From the IMG/VR virus record IMGVR_UViG_3300021140_000029, positions 1-28,975 of that record: a stretch of 28,975 nt of DNA, one strand, 5' to 3'. The position numbers and the translations under genes were made by a program. This document shows, piece after piece, positions 22,879-28,975 of the stretch. Positions within the stretch are counted from its first letter, which is position 1. Each line of letters begins with the position of its first letter. Under the pieces are notes generated by a model. It was not told where the DNA came from. It did not search any database and was given only the letters and a program-made list of their open reading frames with translations. This DNA is from a virus.

Positions 22879-23332
22879 CTCTAATCTGTTTTAGTTTTCT
22901 CGAAGCCCATTCAATACCTTCATCACCTCCCCAGGCTAACCACATGAGCCTACCGCATCCATCCCCTAGCTCACGTTGAGAGTTTTGCCGATGCCGTTCA
23001 AAGCCTGCCATTCTGGCGATTGTTTCCTCAGATAGGGGCCTACCTGCTGCTAGGTCATTGGCTCTTTTTTTCCCCACAGGGGTGCCACAGGATCCCCAGC
23101 CGTTTTCTTCAGCCCATCTTAGTGCTGTTTTGGCGTTATCAATTGCGGCCTTTGGGTAGTCGGTGTAACTATCCTGGAATGCCTTACGATATGCCCCAAC
23201 AGGCCCCTCGTAAATAGAAATACAAACTGCATACCTCTGATCTTCATCAGGGTACTTATCTAATGTTTCAGGATCACTCATACAGCGAGCGATGTACTGC
23301 TCTTCTGTTTCGTTAGCCTTCGGTTTTGGCAT
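22862..23332 (-). CDS. Conserved head-related phage protein, 156 aa
   Basis: The protein begins MPKPKANETEEQYIARCMSD and continues PDEDQRYAVC, a start known from phage head and protease proteins. The C-terminal part (EETIARMAGFERHRQNS, then GCGRLMWLAWGGDEGIEWA) is also typical of Bacteroidota phages. No catalytic motif is obvious. It probably acts in head assembly. It overlaps the upstream 66-aa gene by 20 bp. Confidence 0.6.
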   Translation of the reverse strand: MPKPKANETEEQYIARCMSDPETLDKYPDEDQRYAVCISIYEGPVGAYRKAFQDSYTDYPKAAIDNAKTALRWAEENGWGSCGTPVGKKRANDLAAGRPLSEETIARMAGFERHRQNSQRELGDGCGRLMWLAWGGDEGIEWASRKLKQIRDGKAN

Positions 23333-23513
23333 CCTCCACTCCTTTGTATTTCTTAGCTTTGGTATCCTCTACCTCAAAAAGGTAGCCTAAACCTACTGAA
23401 GAATAATACTCATGGTCTTGAGCCATTTCTTCAGTTACATAAATTGAGGTATCAAACCCCTTGCTGTTGTAGATAGTAACGTAACTACCTAGATGTTCAT
23501 TCTTGACTTTCAT
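23313..23513 (-). CDS. Conserved small phage protein, 66 aa
   Basis: A short acidic protein: MKVKNEHLGSYVTIYNSKG, then IYVTEEMAQDHEYYSSVG and LGYLFEVEDTK. The pattern resembles small proteins beside head or packaging genes, but I cannot give a function. Its ATG lies within the end of the 54-aa membrane gene (17-bp overlap), and it overlaps the next gene by 20 bp. Confidence 0.6.
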   Translation of the reverse strand: MKVKNEHLGSYVTIYNSKGFDTSIYVTEEMAQDHEYYSSVGLGYLFEVEDTKAKKYKGVEDAKTEG

Positions 23514-23661
23514 ATTCTGATGTTATTAGCCATGTATAATATAATAAAATCCATACGCCTGCCCCTTTGCTAGCCCATACATAGTTTTCCCAAATAAGAG
23601 ATAACCCCACTGAGAATGCCGTGAACATTGCTAGGATGCTAAATATTTGCGATGGCCTCAT
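23497..23661 (-). CDS. Small membrane protein, 54 aa, first gene of the late block
   Basis: The frame from ATG 23661 to TGA 23497 encodes 54 residues with two hydrophobic segments: FSILAMFTAFSVGLSLIW (about 7-24) and GVWILLYYTWLI (about 35-46). It starts within the last codons of the sigma-like gene (23-bp overlap). A late motif ends one base before its ATG. It fills an otherwise empty 125-bp gap. Its role is unknown. Confidence 0.6.
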   Translation of the reverse strand: MRPSQIFSILAMFTAFSVGLSLIWENYVWASKGAGVWILLYYTWLITSEYESQE

Positions 23662-24181
23662 ACCTATATTGTAATGAGTTTAGATTTTGTTTAATTTCTT
23701 TAATAAGATAGTGCGCTGAGGTAACGGTAATCCCGAAATACTTAGCCATTGCCCTGGCTGTGGTGTATCCTTTATCAATATATGCCTCAAATACAATTCG
23801 ATGCACGTTATCCTCTATCTGTGCCCGGTATATTTCAATGATTGCCTTCTGATGGCTGTACTGGATATCCTCCCGCACTTTATCCTTCAGGTCCTGCTCA
23901 TCCTCCACCTCATTATGTGGCCCATCAATTGCCGTGATGGCATCGTCTCGATGGCTTTTAGATGTGGTCCAGAGTATTTGGTATTTAATGGTATTTAAAA
24001 GGTAGCTCTTGACTATATCAATATCCTTCTGGGCCTCCTGGATACCTAACACATGAAGGTAACTGTTGTTAATTACCGTATCTGCCTCCATTGTGGATTT
24101 AGTACGCTGTAAAAAATACAACGTATAAGCTCTCACCTCCTGGTAATTCTCAGATATGTATTGATCTAAGAGCTTTTTCAT
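23639..24181 (-). CDS. Phage sigma-like factor (ECF-type)
   Basis: A 180-aa protein with the layout of an ECF sigma factor. A region 2-like helical part covers about residues 5-75 (ENYQEVRAYTLYFLQ, EADTVINNSYLHVL, KSYLLNTIKYQIL). An acidic linker (90-105) follows, and a region 4-like helix-turn-helix is at about 127-170 (RIVFEAYIDKGYTTARAMAKYFGITV, then SAHYLIKEIKQNL). It should direct host RNA polymerase to phage promoters. It is the last gene before the late region, and copy A of the late motif lies in its own 3' end. A plain regulator with a sigma-like HTH is the alternative. Confidence 0.7.
   Translation of the reverse strand: MKKLLDQYISENYQEVRAYTLYFLQRTKSTMEADTVINNSYLHVLGIQEAQKDIDIVKSYLLNTIKYQILWTTSKSHRDDAITAIDGPHNEVEDEQDLKDKVREDIQYSHQKAIIEIYRAQIEDNVHRIVFEAYIDKGYTTARAMAKYFGITVTSAHYLIKEIKQNLNSLQYRYEAIANI
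23663..23691 (-). promoter_or_regulatory. Putative phage late promoter, copy A
   Basis: Minus strand: TTAAACAAAA (AACA at 23691-23688), then CAATATAGG (23671-23663) beginning 20 nt from the AACA start, then T and the ATG at 23661. It lies inside the 3' end of the sigma-like gene and would start the packaging block. It differs from the other copies at the first base (C for T). Confidence 0.6.
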
Positions 24182-24368
24182 ACCAGATTTGAAAATCTTT
24201 ATACCATACCTTCCGCCTTACGGAAGCGCAAAAACACTCCCTAGGCTGTGGCCCATCGTATTTTGTCCTAATCTTATATAACTGAACGCATGACTGTTTT
24301 GAATACCTGAGGGCCTCAGGCAATTGGTCAATTTTCTCAATGAGATCTAGCTCAGTTTGTTCAAACAT
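24150..24368 (-). CDS. Small Cys-containing protein, 72 aa
   Basis: It begins MFEQTELDLIEKIDQLPEAL and has a conserved-looking stretch with ECFCASVRRKVWYKDFQIWYE (about 44-64). The Cys pair (CFC) and C27 may bind metal. Such proteins occur next to small regulators in Bacteroidota phages. Here the gene overlaps the sigma-like gene by 32 bp, so a partner role is possible but not shown. Confidence 0.55.
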   Translation of the reverse strand: MFEQTELDLIEKIDQLPEALRYSKQSCVQLYKIRTKYDGPQPRECFCASVRRKVWYKDFQIWYEKALRSIHI

Positions 24369-24595
24369 AGTTCTAAAATATAGGCACCTAGTGCTGCCTC
24401 ACAAGCCAGGATAAAATCAAAGCTCCCCAGCAACGTTACCCAGAAGGCCATGCACTTAATACAGCTCAATGCGTTGAATAAGTACATGACCCAGGGCTTG
24501 CTATGAAGAGACATATATACACTAGTTAAAGTTGCCTGTAATGGCTCGAAATACACGAGCCACCAGGCTATAGAGATATAGGCGATTAGTTCCAT
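24347..24595 (-). CDS. Membrane protein, 82 aa
   Basis: It has hydrophobic segments at about residues 3-20 (LIAYISIAWWLVYFEP), 38-56 (NALSCIKCMAFWVTLLG) and 58-78 (FDFILACEAALGAYILELC), so probably two to three spans. The CIKC motif and FWVTLL resemble small membrane proteins of phages and prophages (compare DUF1360). It overlaps its neighbours by 10 and 22 bp. Function is unknown. Confidence 0.6.
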   Translation of the reverse strand: MELIAYISIAWWLVYFEPLQATLTSVYMSLHSKPWVMYLFNALSCIKCMAFWVTLLGSFDFILACEAALGAYILELCLNKLS

Positions 24596-24798
24596 TGCTT
24601 CAAATATAATACAAAAAACCTATCATAGATCTCTGAGGTAGTATTTTTACCACGCATGAACCTGTATAGCTTAGCGTAATTTACCCCCATATCCTCCGCT
24701 AGATGGGTTAATTTGTATCTTTTGCACAAACGGCTGTTAATTTCTTTCCGTATCCAGTCAGATAGGGTTTGCTGATTAGAAAGGTAGATCGCTGTCAT
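24586..24798 (-). CDS. HTH DNA-binding protein, 70 aa
   Basis: A helical protein with a probable helix-turn-helix at about 29-52 (LTHLAEDMGVNYAKLYRFMR, then GKNTT), like Cro/CI-type or AraC-like reading heads. It could regulate the early promoters or operators such as the palindrome at 1231-1240. It is coupled to the SSB-like gene by a 23-bp overlap. There is no sign of a lysogeny module around it. Confidence 0.6.
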   Translation of the reverse strand: MTAIYLSNQQTLSDWIRKEINSRLCKRYKLTHLAEDMGVNYAKLYRFMRGKNTTSEIYDRFFVLYLKQWN

Positions 24799-25126
24799 TT
24801 TCTAGATCCATTTTTTTAGTTAGATACTCTACCGCTCCCTTATCCTGGAAAGAGCTCAGGCTCATTGTCCAGGCTTCTATGGTATTGAAGTACTTAATGG
24901 TGCCATCCTGTGCCTCCCACTTACGCCCTCTAAGGTTATACTTCACATTAACCACATCCCCAGGGGTTAGGTTATTAGCTAGATCACATTTGTCCTGTGT
25001 TAGCTGGAAGGTAACGTACTGCGGATACTCCCCATCACTCTTCAATGTTACTTCTCTTTTTTTGAACTTGTCAGATACTGACGTTGTTGGGGTAATGAAT
25101 ACCACCTCTCCTTTAAATTCACTCAT
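24776..25126 (-). CDS. Single-stranded DNA-binding protein (DUF3127-like)
   Basis: A 116-aa OB-fold-like protein. FKGEVVFITPTTSVSDKFKKRE and YPQYVTFQLTQDKCDL are followed by LRGRKWEAQDGTIKYFNTIEAW, the pattern of DUF3127. The acidic tail ends DSDLPF, like the protein-interaction tip of bacterial SSB. It should coat single strands during replication and ERF-mediated annealing. It lies in the recombination operon. Confidence 0.82.
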   Translation of the reverse strand: MSEFKGEVVFITPTTSVSDKFKKREVTLKSDGEYPQYVTFQLTQDKCDLANNLTPGDVVNVKYNLRGRKWEAQDGTIKYFNTIEAWTMSLSSFQDKGAVEYLTKKMDLENDSDLPF

Positions 25127-25214
25127 CTTTGATTATATTAATTATTATTGTTAAGGTCCAAATCCATCCCCATATAATGCCAGGGGCCAGCAGTATTATT
25201 AGTCCTGCAATCAT
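25119..25214 (-). CDS. Tiny membrane peptide, 31 aa
   Basis: The frame from ATG 25214 to TGA 25119 encodes a nearly all-hydrophobic peptide: MIAGLIILLAPGIIWGWIW, then TLTIIINIIKDE. Its ATG overlaps the preceding stop as ATGA, and its end overlaps the SSB-like start by 8 bp. This coupling on both sides supports a real gene. It is a single-span inner-membrane peptide of unknown role. Confidence 0.55.
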   Translation of the reverse strand: MIAGLIILLAPGIIWGWIWTLTIIINIIKDE

Positions 25215-25432
25215 AGGTCTAAATTTACGTTATTTTCCTGAAGTATCTCAAAAAACCTTTCCCGTATCTTATCCACCATATCCCATTGCTCCTGTAATAA
25301 ATCACCATGCTTCCATTCATGCCTGAGCTCCCGCTTCATCTCATGCAGTGCCAGGTACATCCTAGAGGATTCAACCATGATATCATACTCGTGTTGATCC
25401 TCAGGGAATACAAATTCAATTGTTGCTTTCAT
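25211..25432 (-). CDS. Conserved small phage protein, 73 aa
   Basis: It begins MKATIEFVFPEDQHEYDIM and continues with a helical, charged body (RMYLALHEMKRELRHEWKHG, IRERFFEILQENN). This 'MKATxEF.LPED..E' start is widespread among phage proteins of unknown function, from memory. It is coupled to both neighbours by ATGA overlaps. Confidence 0.6.
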   Translation of the reverse strand: MKATIEFVFPEDQHEYDIMVESSRMYLALHEMKRELRHEWKHGDLLQEQWDMVDKIRERFFEILQENNVNLDL

Positions 25433-25644
25433 AGCTCTTTCTTTAGTTTTTCAATATATAGAGTAGCATCCATCAGCTCCTCCTGGAGATGGTCCAGCCA
25501 TCCAATTAAATCTACATCTGTCCTGTCCAGGTTAGTACCGTACTTTGCCTGCCCTCTCTTTGATCTATCGTAATACTTAGCCATGACAGCTAGGAGGATG
25601 CTATCCTCCTGCTGTATGGTTACGCTGTCGTTTGTTATGTTCAT
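25429..25644 (-). CDS. Small protein with MazG-like motif, 71 aa
   Basis: The protein carries KRGQAKYGTNLDRTD and WLDHLQEELMDATLYIEKL, helices with an EELMDA motif like that of MazG-type nucleotide pyrophosphohydrolases. It is short for an active enzyme, so it may be a minimal or inactive relative. It is coupled to both neighbours. Confidence 0.5.
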   Translation of the reverse strand: MNITNDSVTIQQEDSILLAVMAKYYDRSKRGQAKYGTNLDRTDVDLIGWLDHLQEELMDATLYIEKLKKEL

Positions 25645-25961
25645 CTTATCTTAATTAAGCCCCAAAGAATTGATACTTCTCTTTTTCTACGCTGATACTT
25701 TCTTGTTTCTTTTTTAGGTAATGGGGATGGTACTGCTGACACTATTTGAGATCCTAGATAAGTCCATATTCTACCATATTCATTTTTCCATTCTGGATGA
25801 ATAGTCAATGCATCCTTTAATGCTCCTGTTTGCACAATAGGATTGCTAGTAGTGCCTATGATACTACTGATCTCTCTGGATGAGTAAGATCTGTTTTTTT
25901 TGAATTTTTTACTATTCAATTTTTCGATAACAAAATCTACATTTTTCATTTTACTTTTCAT
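25641..25961 (-). CDS. Basic hypothetical protein, 106 aa
   Basis: It is rich in Lys and Arg, with a possible winged-helix-like N-terminal half (SYSSREISSIIGTTSNPIV, then LKDALTIHPEWKNEYGRIWTYLG) and a very basic tail (KKETRKYQRRKREV). It may bind DNA. There are two possible starts: 25961 (11-bp overlap with the exonuclease) and 25949, one base after the exonuclease stop. Confidence 0.5.
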   Translation of the reverse strand: MKSKMKNVDFVIEKLNSKKFKKNRSYSSREISSIIGTTSNPIVQTGALKDALTIHPEWKNEYGRIWTYLGSQIVSAVPSPLPKKETRKYQRRKREVSILWGLIKIR

Positions 25962-26574
25962 TTAATTGGGTTATAACTTCTTTATAAAACTTTGTGGCCT
26001 CAATCAATCTCTCCGCCATCTGTATTTCCATCTCCTTATCTCTCTCAAAGGTGATGGATGTAATTCTTTTCGCAGGATCAATGTGATCTACTTCATGTAT
26101 ATCATAAGGATCATATTGGCTCAATAGCTCAGGATGTGTTGATACCATGACATAGCATAACTCAAAGGTAGGCATATCATATAACCACATATAGGCTCTA
26201 CCTTGCCATTCATAATCATTTAGATCCTTCAGCTCATAGCTAGTAGACGGAAAGGTATCTAATGACCAGGAGCTCTTGATATCAATAATAGAGAATTCAG
26301 TAATGATATCACAGCATCCGGTTATCCATTCATTCTCTACTCTCTTATCATTCTTTACCCACTTCTCTACTCTTACCAGATTCAATAGATCAATAGAATC
26401 CTGCTCCTGTTCTATTCCCTTCAATACATACTTATTTGTTAGCTCATTCTTATATCCATAGAAATCTTCTTTAGCTTTCTGAATGATATAGCTCTTAGCT
26501 GTTTGTGATAAGACATCCCCCTTACTTCTAGAGGAGGTCATTAACTTTCCTAGTGATGATGCTCTGAATTTCAT
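25951..26574 (-). CDS. PD-(D/E)XK exonuclease of the recombination module
   Basis: A 207-aa protein. The nuclease core is seen as GCCDIIT (Asp89), IIDIKSSW (Asp98, Lys100) and YEWQGRAYMWL (Gln124), the D...DxK...Q pattern of YqaJ/lambda-exonuclease-like enzymes. It should resect DNA ends to give the strand used by the ERF annealing protein encoded just upstream (4-bp overlap). Confidence 0.75.
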   Translation of the reverse strand: MKFRASSLGKLMTSSRSKGDVLSQTAKSYIIQKAKEDFYGYKNELTNKYVLKGIEQEQDSIDLLNLVRVEKWVKNDKRVENEWITGCCDIITEFSIIDIKSSWSLDTFPSTSYELKDLNDYEWQGRAYMWLYDMPTFELCYVMVSTHPELLSQYDPYDIHEVDHIDPAKRITSITFERDKEMEIQMAERLIEATKFYKEVITQLNEK

Positions 26575-27107
26575 AACTGCCCCTCCTGCTCTTTAGTTAG
26601 GTTATAAGTAGCCTTGAGCTCATCAACTGAATATCTGCCATCTGCAATTGCCTTCAATGCCTTAGCAAACTTATCAGCATCCAGGGATGGCTTAGCCTTT
26701 GGAGCTCTTGAAGCCTCATGACCATCATCATCCACAGCCTGCAGAGATAACAAAGATACTAGCGTATATCTACGGAAGTAAGTAACGGCACCGCCTAGCT
26801 TCTGTGCATCTGTGATGGGAGGTAAAGTAAGGTAACAATCTACCTTATCACCTGTCTCAACATCCACAATACAGGTGCATACCTTATCATCAATGATTGG
26901 CTGTATCAATAACAGGCCATGATCTAACAAAATAGGCTCTACCGTATCAATGATGCTGTTGATGTCGGCATAGTTACGCTTCAAATGTGGGTTAGTAGCA
27001 TTCTTAATGACCTTACCCATTGATTGTTTAGCTAGATGTAGCTTTTGGTAGATGTTGAGGCTTACCTCAGGTGCCGTTTGCTCGGCTGCTTTTCTTGTAG
27101 TTGCCAT
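26571..27107 (-). CDS. ERF-family single-strand annealing protein
   Basis: A 178-aa protein of the ERF type. IYQKLHLAKQSMGKVIKNA and LKRNYADINSIIDTVEPILLD are followed by the core GGAVTYFRRYTLVSLLSL and DDDGHEA. It anneals single strands during phage recombination. A longer start at 27131 is open, but ATG 27107 (MATTRKAAEQ) is preferred, because 27131 lies within the promoter at 27129-27160. Confidence 0.85.
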   Translation of the reverse strand: MATTRKAAEQTAPEVSLNIYQKLHLAKQSMGKVIKNATNPHLKRNYADINSIIDTVEPILLDHGLLLIQPIIDDKVCTCIVDVETGDKVDCYLTLPPITDAQKLGGAVTYFRRYTLVSLLSLQAVDDDGHEASRAPKAKPSLDADKFAKALKAIADGRYSVDELKATYNLTKEQEGQL

Positions 27108-27128
27108 AATTATAGGGTTTAATTTATA

Positions 27129-27160
27129 CAAAGATACAAAAATTTAATTACTATTTACAA
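27129..27160 (-). promoter_or_regulatory. Bacteroidota-type promoter for the recombination operon
   Basis: Minus strand: TTTG (27161-27158), 21 nt, then TATCTTTG (27136-27129), the same -7 sequence as at 2387-2394. Transcription would begin at about 27122, leaving a leader of about 15 nt before the ERF ATG at 27107. The spacer is longer than usual by two bases. Confidence 0.6.
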
Positions 27161-27599
27161 ACTCATGATAAAATTCTACAAATTCATCAAAATCCCTCGC
27201 TATATAGTATGTACCTCCTGCTCTCTCGATCATCTCCTGGTATCTCTTCTGAGCCTCTGACTGCCTATCTCGGCCTATTTTTACCTCAATCTTAACGCTT
27301 CGGCCCTTAATGGTAGCTGAGATATCGGCAGAGCCTGCTGTACTGGTTCCTCTGGTCCAGGTTACTCCTATCACTTTGCCTCCCGTTGTTTTCTTTTCCC
27401 TGGCAGTACCCATTGTATTGATACGTTCTGCCTGGTATCCATGCAGGTTAATCCAGTCGCAAATGGCCTTAGTTAGGCCGTTGGCCGTTGCAGGTTTGTA
27501 TTCAGTTTTCGCAATGTAATTAGGAGGTATGCTAGGATGCGTTATTGAATACCTCTCTACCTTCAGCTCATGGAGCTTGTTTTTATGTTCTTTTTTCAT
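27144..27599 (-). CDS. VRR-NUC-type nuclease
   Basis: A 151-aa protein with the PD-(D/E)XK core of VRR-NUC enzymes: AGSADISATIKGR (Asp92), KIEVKIGRDRQS (Glu105, Lys107) and AQKRYQE (Gln117), then AGGTYYIARDFDEF. It probably resolves branched DNA in replication or recombination. It is coupled to the primase-helicase stop as ATGA. Confidence 0.8.
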   Translation of the reverse strand: MKKEHKNKLHELKVERYSITHPSIPPNYIAKTEYKPATANGLTKAICDWINLHGYQAERINTMGTAREKKTTGGKVIGVTWTRGTSTAGSADISATIKGRSVKIEVKIGRDRQSEAQKRYQEMIERAGGTYYIARDFDEFVEFYHEFVNSN

Positions 27600-28975
27600 T
27601 CTTCTGTTATTTCAAAGAATCTGCCGTGCTGATCCCTATTTTTTACAAATTTATAACCTTTATATGTGGCCCATGCAGCTACCCATTTGAGGTACTTTCT
27701 AGAATCCAAATCTTTAAAGCCATTCGTATCCTCCTGGAAGCTTTCAATCGAGCTCTTATTATAATGCCTGGTGCCTAGCCCGATATTTCCATCCATAACA
27801 AAATCATAAAACTCCTTACAGGTGCTCTGTATAAATCTCTTAGCATCGGCATTAATTGATTTGCTCTTGAGTAAACCATTCTGTAGGTACATCTGTAGGT
27901 TGTTCAGCATATAATTGTCGAATGCTGTCCACTCTGAGGCTGTCCACTCATCGAATAGTAACCTTCCATACTCATCCTGTGGGTTACGTTGTGAATTAAA
28001 GTACTGAAAAAACTCTATTTCGTGCCTCCTCCTGTCATGAGATGTACCTGCTCCCGAAATAACGTAGTTTGTGGTGATAACAATCTTAGGGCTTCGCTCG
28101 AATGGGATGTATATTTCATCCTTATTCTTTCTGTTGACTGGGATGCCCTCAGTGATCAGTGAGAATAACTGCTCAAAATCAAAATGCTTTCTCACATCAT
28201 CGAAGGCCAGCACCTGGGTATCTAGATTCACTCGTTGATACACAAAGTCATTCTTAGATGGGTTATAGGCCTTACCATCTATCTTTATAATTTTACGGAT
28301 GTTGCCGATAGCCGTTAACATTAATGATTTACCGCTACCTCCATTAGGATTATCATCAATCTCCTGGTCATTAAAAATGATTGCTTTCTGATCTGTCTTA
28401 TCTTTGAACGTATGGATAAGATACCCTAGGGTGCTTTCCATTGCTTTTATCCTATCCTGATCCTTATTGCTTACCTTATGTACAAAATCCTGGAAATTAT
28501 TTGCATGATCTGGTAATCGGGTAAAGTTTCTTTTAATGATTTGCTCATGCCAGATATATCCATCAATATCAATGTAACTGAGTAGGTCTATCTGGTCCTT
28601 AGTTACCCTTACCACTCCATTAAGGAATGGGATATATGATACATCCCTGCTATCCTGGAGTATTTTCATGTTAATACTTTCCAGCATATTGAGATGGCTT
28701 TCTGTAAAGAGCTGAGCACTCTTGGCACAATGGTTATATACATCCAGTTCATCCTTACTTAGGAGGTATTTCAGGACAAAATCCTTTATAAGCTCCACGG
28801 AGCTCTCCTGTACCTTGTTTTCTTGAATGTATACATAGGTAGGCTTATTACTCCTTTCTGGATAGTACTTTGCAAACCCATGTTTATGCAGAAATTTTGC
28901 GTAGTCATGGGGTAGAATGGTTACTTTTTTGCCGTCATTCTGCCAAAAAACATCATCCACATTCTGCACCTCCTT
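27596..28975 (-). CDS. Primase-helicase, C-terminal part (SF3-like helicase; begins at 1032)
   Basis: The frame enters from the right edge and joins in frame with the part at 1-1032. Numbered in the full 770-aa protein, Walker A is GGSGKS (523-528), Walker B is VLAFDDV (566-572) and motif C is IVITTNY (609-615). An Arg-rich HDRRRHEIEF follows (624-633). This is an SF3/D5-like replicative helicase. The GTG at 28969 is not the real start; it is codon 314. Confidence 0.88.
   Translation of the reverse strand, partial: KEVQNVDDVFWQNDGKKVTILPHDYAKFLHKHGFAKYYPERSNKPTYVYIQENKVQESSVELIKDFVLKYLLSKDELDVYNHCAKSAQLFTESHLNMLESINMKILQDSRDVSYIPFLNGVVRVTKDQIDLLSYIDIDGYIWHEQIIKRNFTRLPDHANNFQDFVHKVSNKDQDRIKAMESTLGYLIHTFKDKTDQKAIIFNDQEIDDNPNGGSGKSLMLTAIGNIRKIIKIDGKAYNPSKNDFVYQRVNLDTQVLAFDDVRKHFDFEQLFSLITEGIPVNRKNKDEIYIPFERSPKIVITTNYVISGAGTSHDRRRHEIEFFQYFNSQRNPQDEYGRLLFDEWTASEWTAFDNYMLNNLQMYLQNGLLKSKSINADAKRFIQSTCKEFYDFVMDGNIGLGTRHYNKSSIESFQEDTNGFKDLDSRKYLKWVAAWATYKGYKFVKNRDQHGRFFEITEE
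28877..28975. repeat. Right copy of 99-bp terminal redundancy
   Basis: It is identical to bases 1-99 (see there). Both copies encode the same residues of the primase-helicase, just downstream of its PriCT-2-like domain. Confidence 0.95.

Noticed and set aside
24586-24798. Lysogeny repressor
   Set aside because: The HTH protein stands alone, without an integrase, attachment site or divergent repressor-operator layout.
28967-28969. GTG start for a separate 457-aa helicase
   Set aside because: The frame continues through the circular junction to ATG 1032, so this is internal codon 314.

Overview
This window is one complete, circularly permuted genome of a small tailed phage. Its first 99 bases are repeated exactly as its last 99 bases (28877-28975). 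An ORF runs off the left edge and continues in frame at the right edge, so the unit genome is about 28,876 bp and the ends are an assembly cut inside the primase-helicase gene. The likely host is a Bacteroidota bacterium, perhaps Flavobacterium-like. The reasons are AT-rich DNA, promoters of the Bacteroidota type (TTG-N18-21-TAnnTTTG), A-rich leaders instead of Shine-Dalgarno sites, and families typical of phages of that phylum (BT4734-like primase, DUF3127-type ssDNA-binding protein, XkdF-like prohead protease). A tape measure without sheath or baseplate genes suggests a siphovirus-like virion. I see no integrase, partition gene or tRNA, so it is probably virulent.

Nearly every gene is on the minus strand and is read from right to left, with 4-30 bp overlaps. 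Replication and early region: the primase-helicase (1032 down to 1, continuing 28975 to 27596) and a VRR-NUC nuclease. Then, from a promoter at about 27130-27160: an ERF annealing protein, a PD-(D/E)XK exonuclease, several small proteins, an SSB-like protein, an HTH protein and a sigma-like protein (24181-23639). A second early unit (2415 down to 1286) holds small proteins and a DnaA-domain-IV-like protein. It ends at a terminator beside a candidate origin (about 1071-1240) that carries DnaA-box-like repeats.

The late region runs from 23661 down to 2486: small head-related proteins, a ParB-like/methyltransferase fusion, terminase, distal tail proteins, tape measure, tail fibre, tail completion, protease-scaffold, capsid, tail tube-like protein, portal, connector, holin, YkuD-like endolysin, u-spanin and a DEDD exonuclease. 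Two acidic, tail-chaperone-like genes (9611-10865) are the only ones on the plus strand.

The most interesting signal is a bipartite motif, AACA, then 15-17 nt, then [T/C]AATATAGG, found five times (7007-7036, 9572-9599, 12798-12826, 19897-19925, 23663-23691). Each copy sits 1-3 nt upstream of the ATG of the first gene of a late block. The phage also encodes an ECF-like sigma protein whose gene ends at the first of these sites. I infer a phage-specific late-promoter system that makes leaderless or nearly leaderless transcripts, separate from the host-type promoters in front of the early genes.
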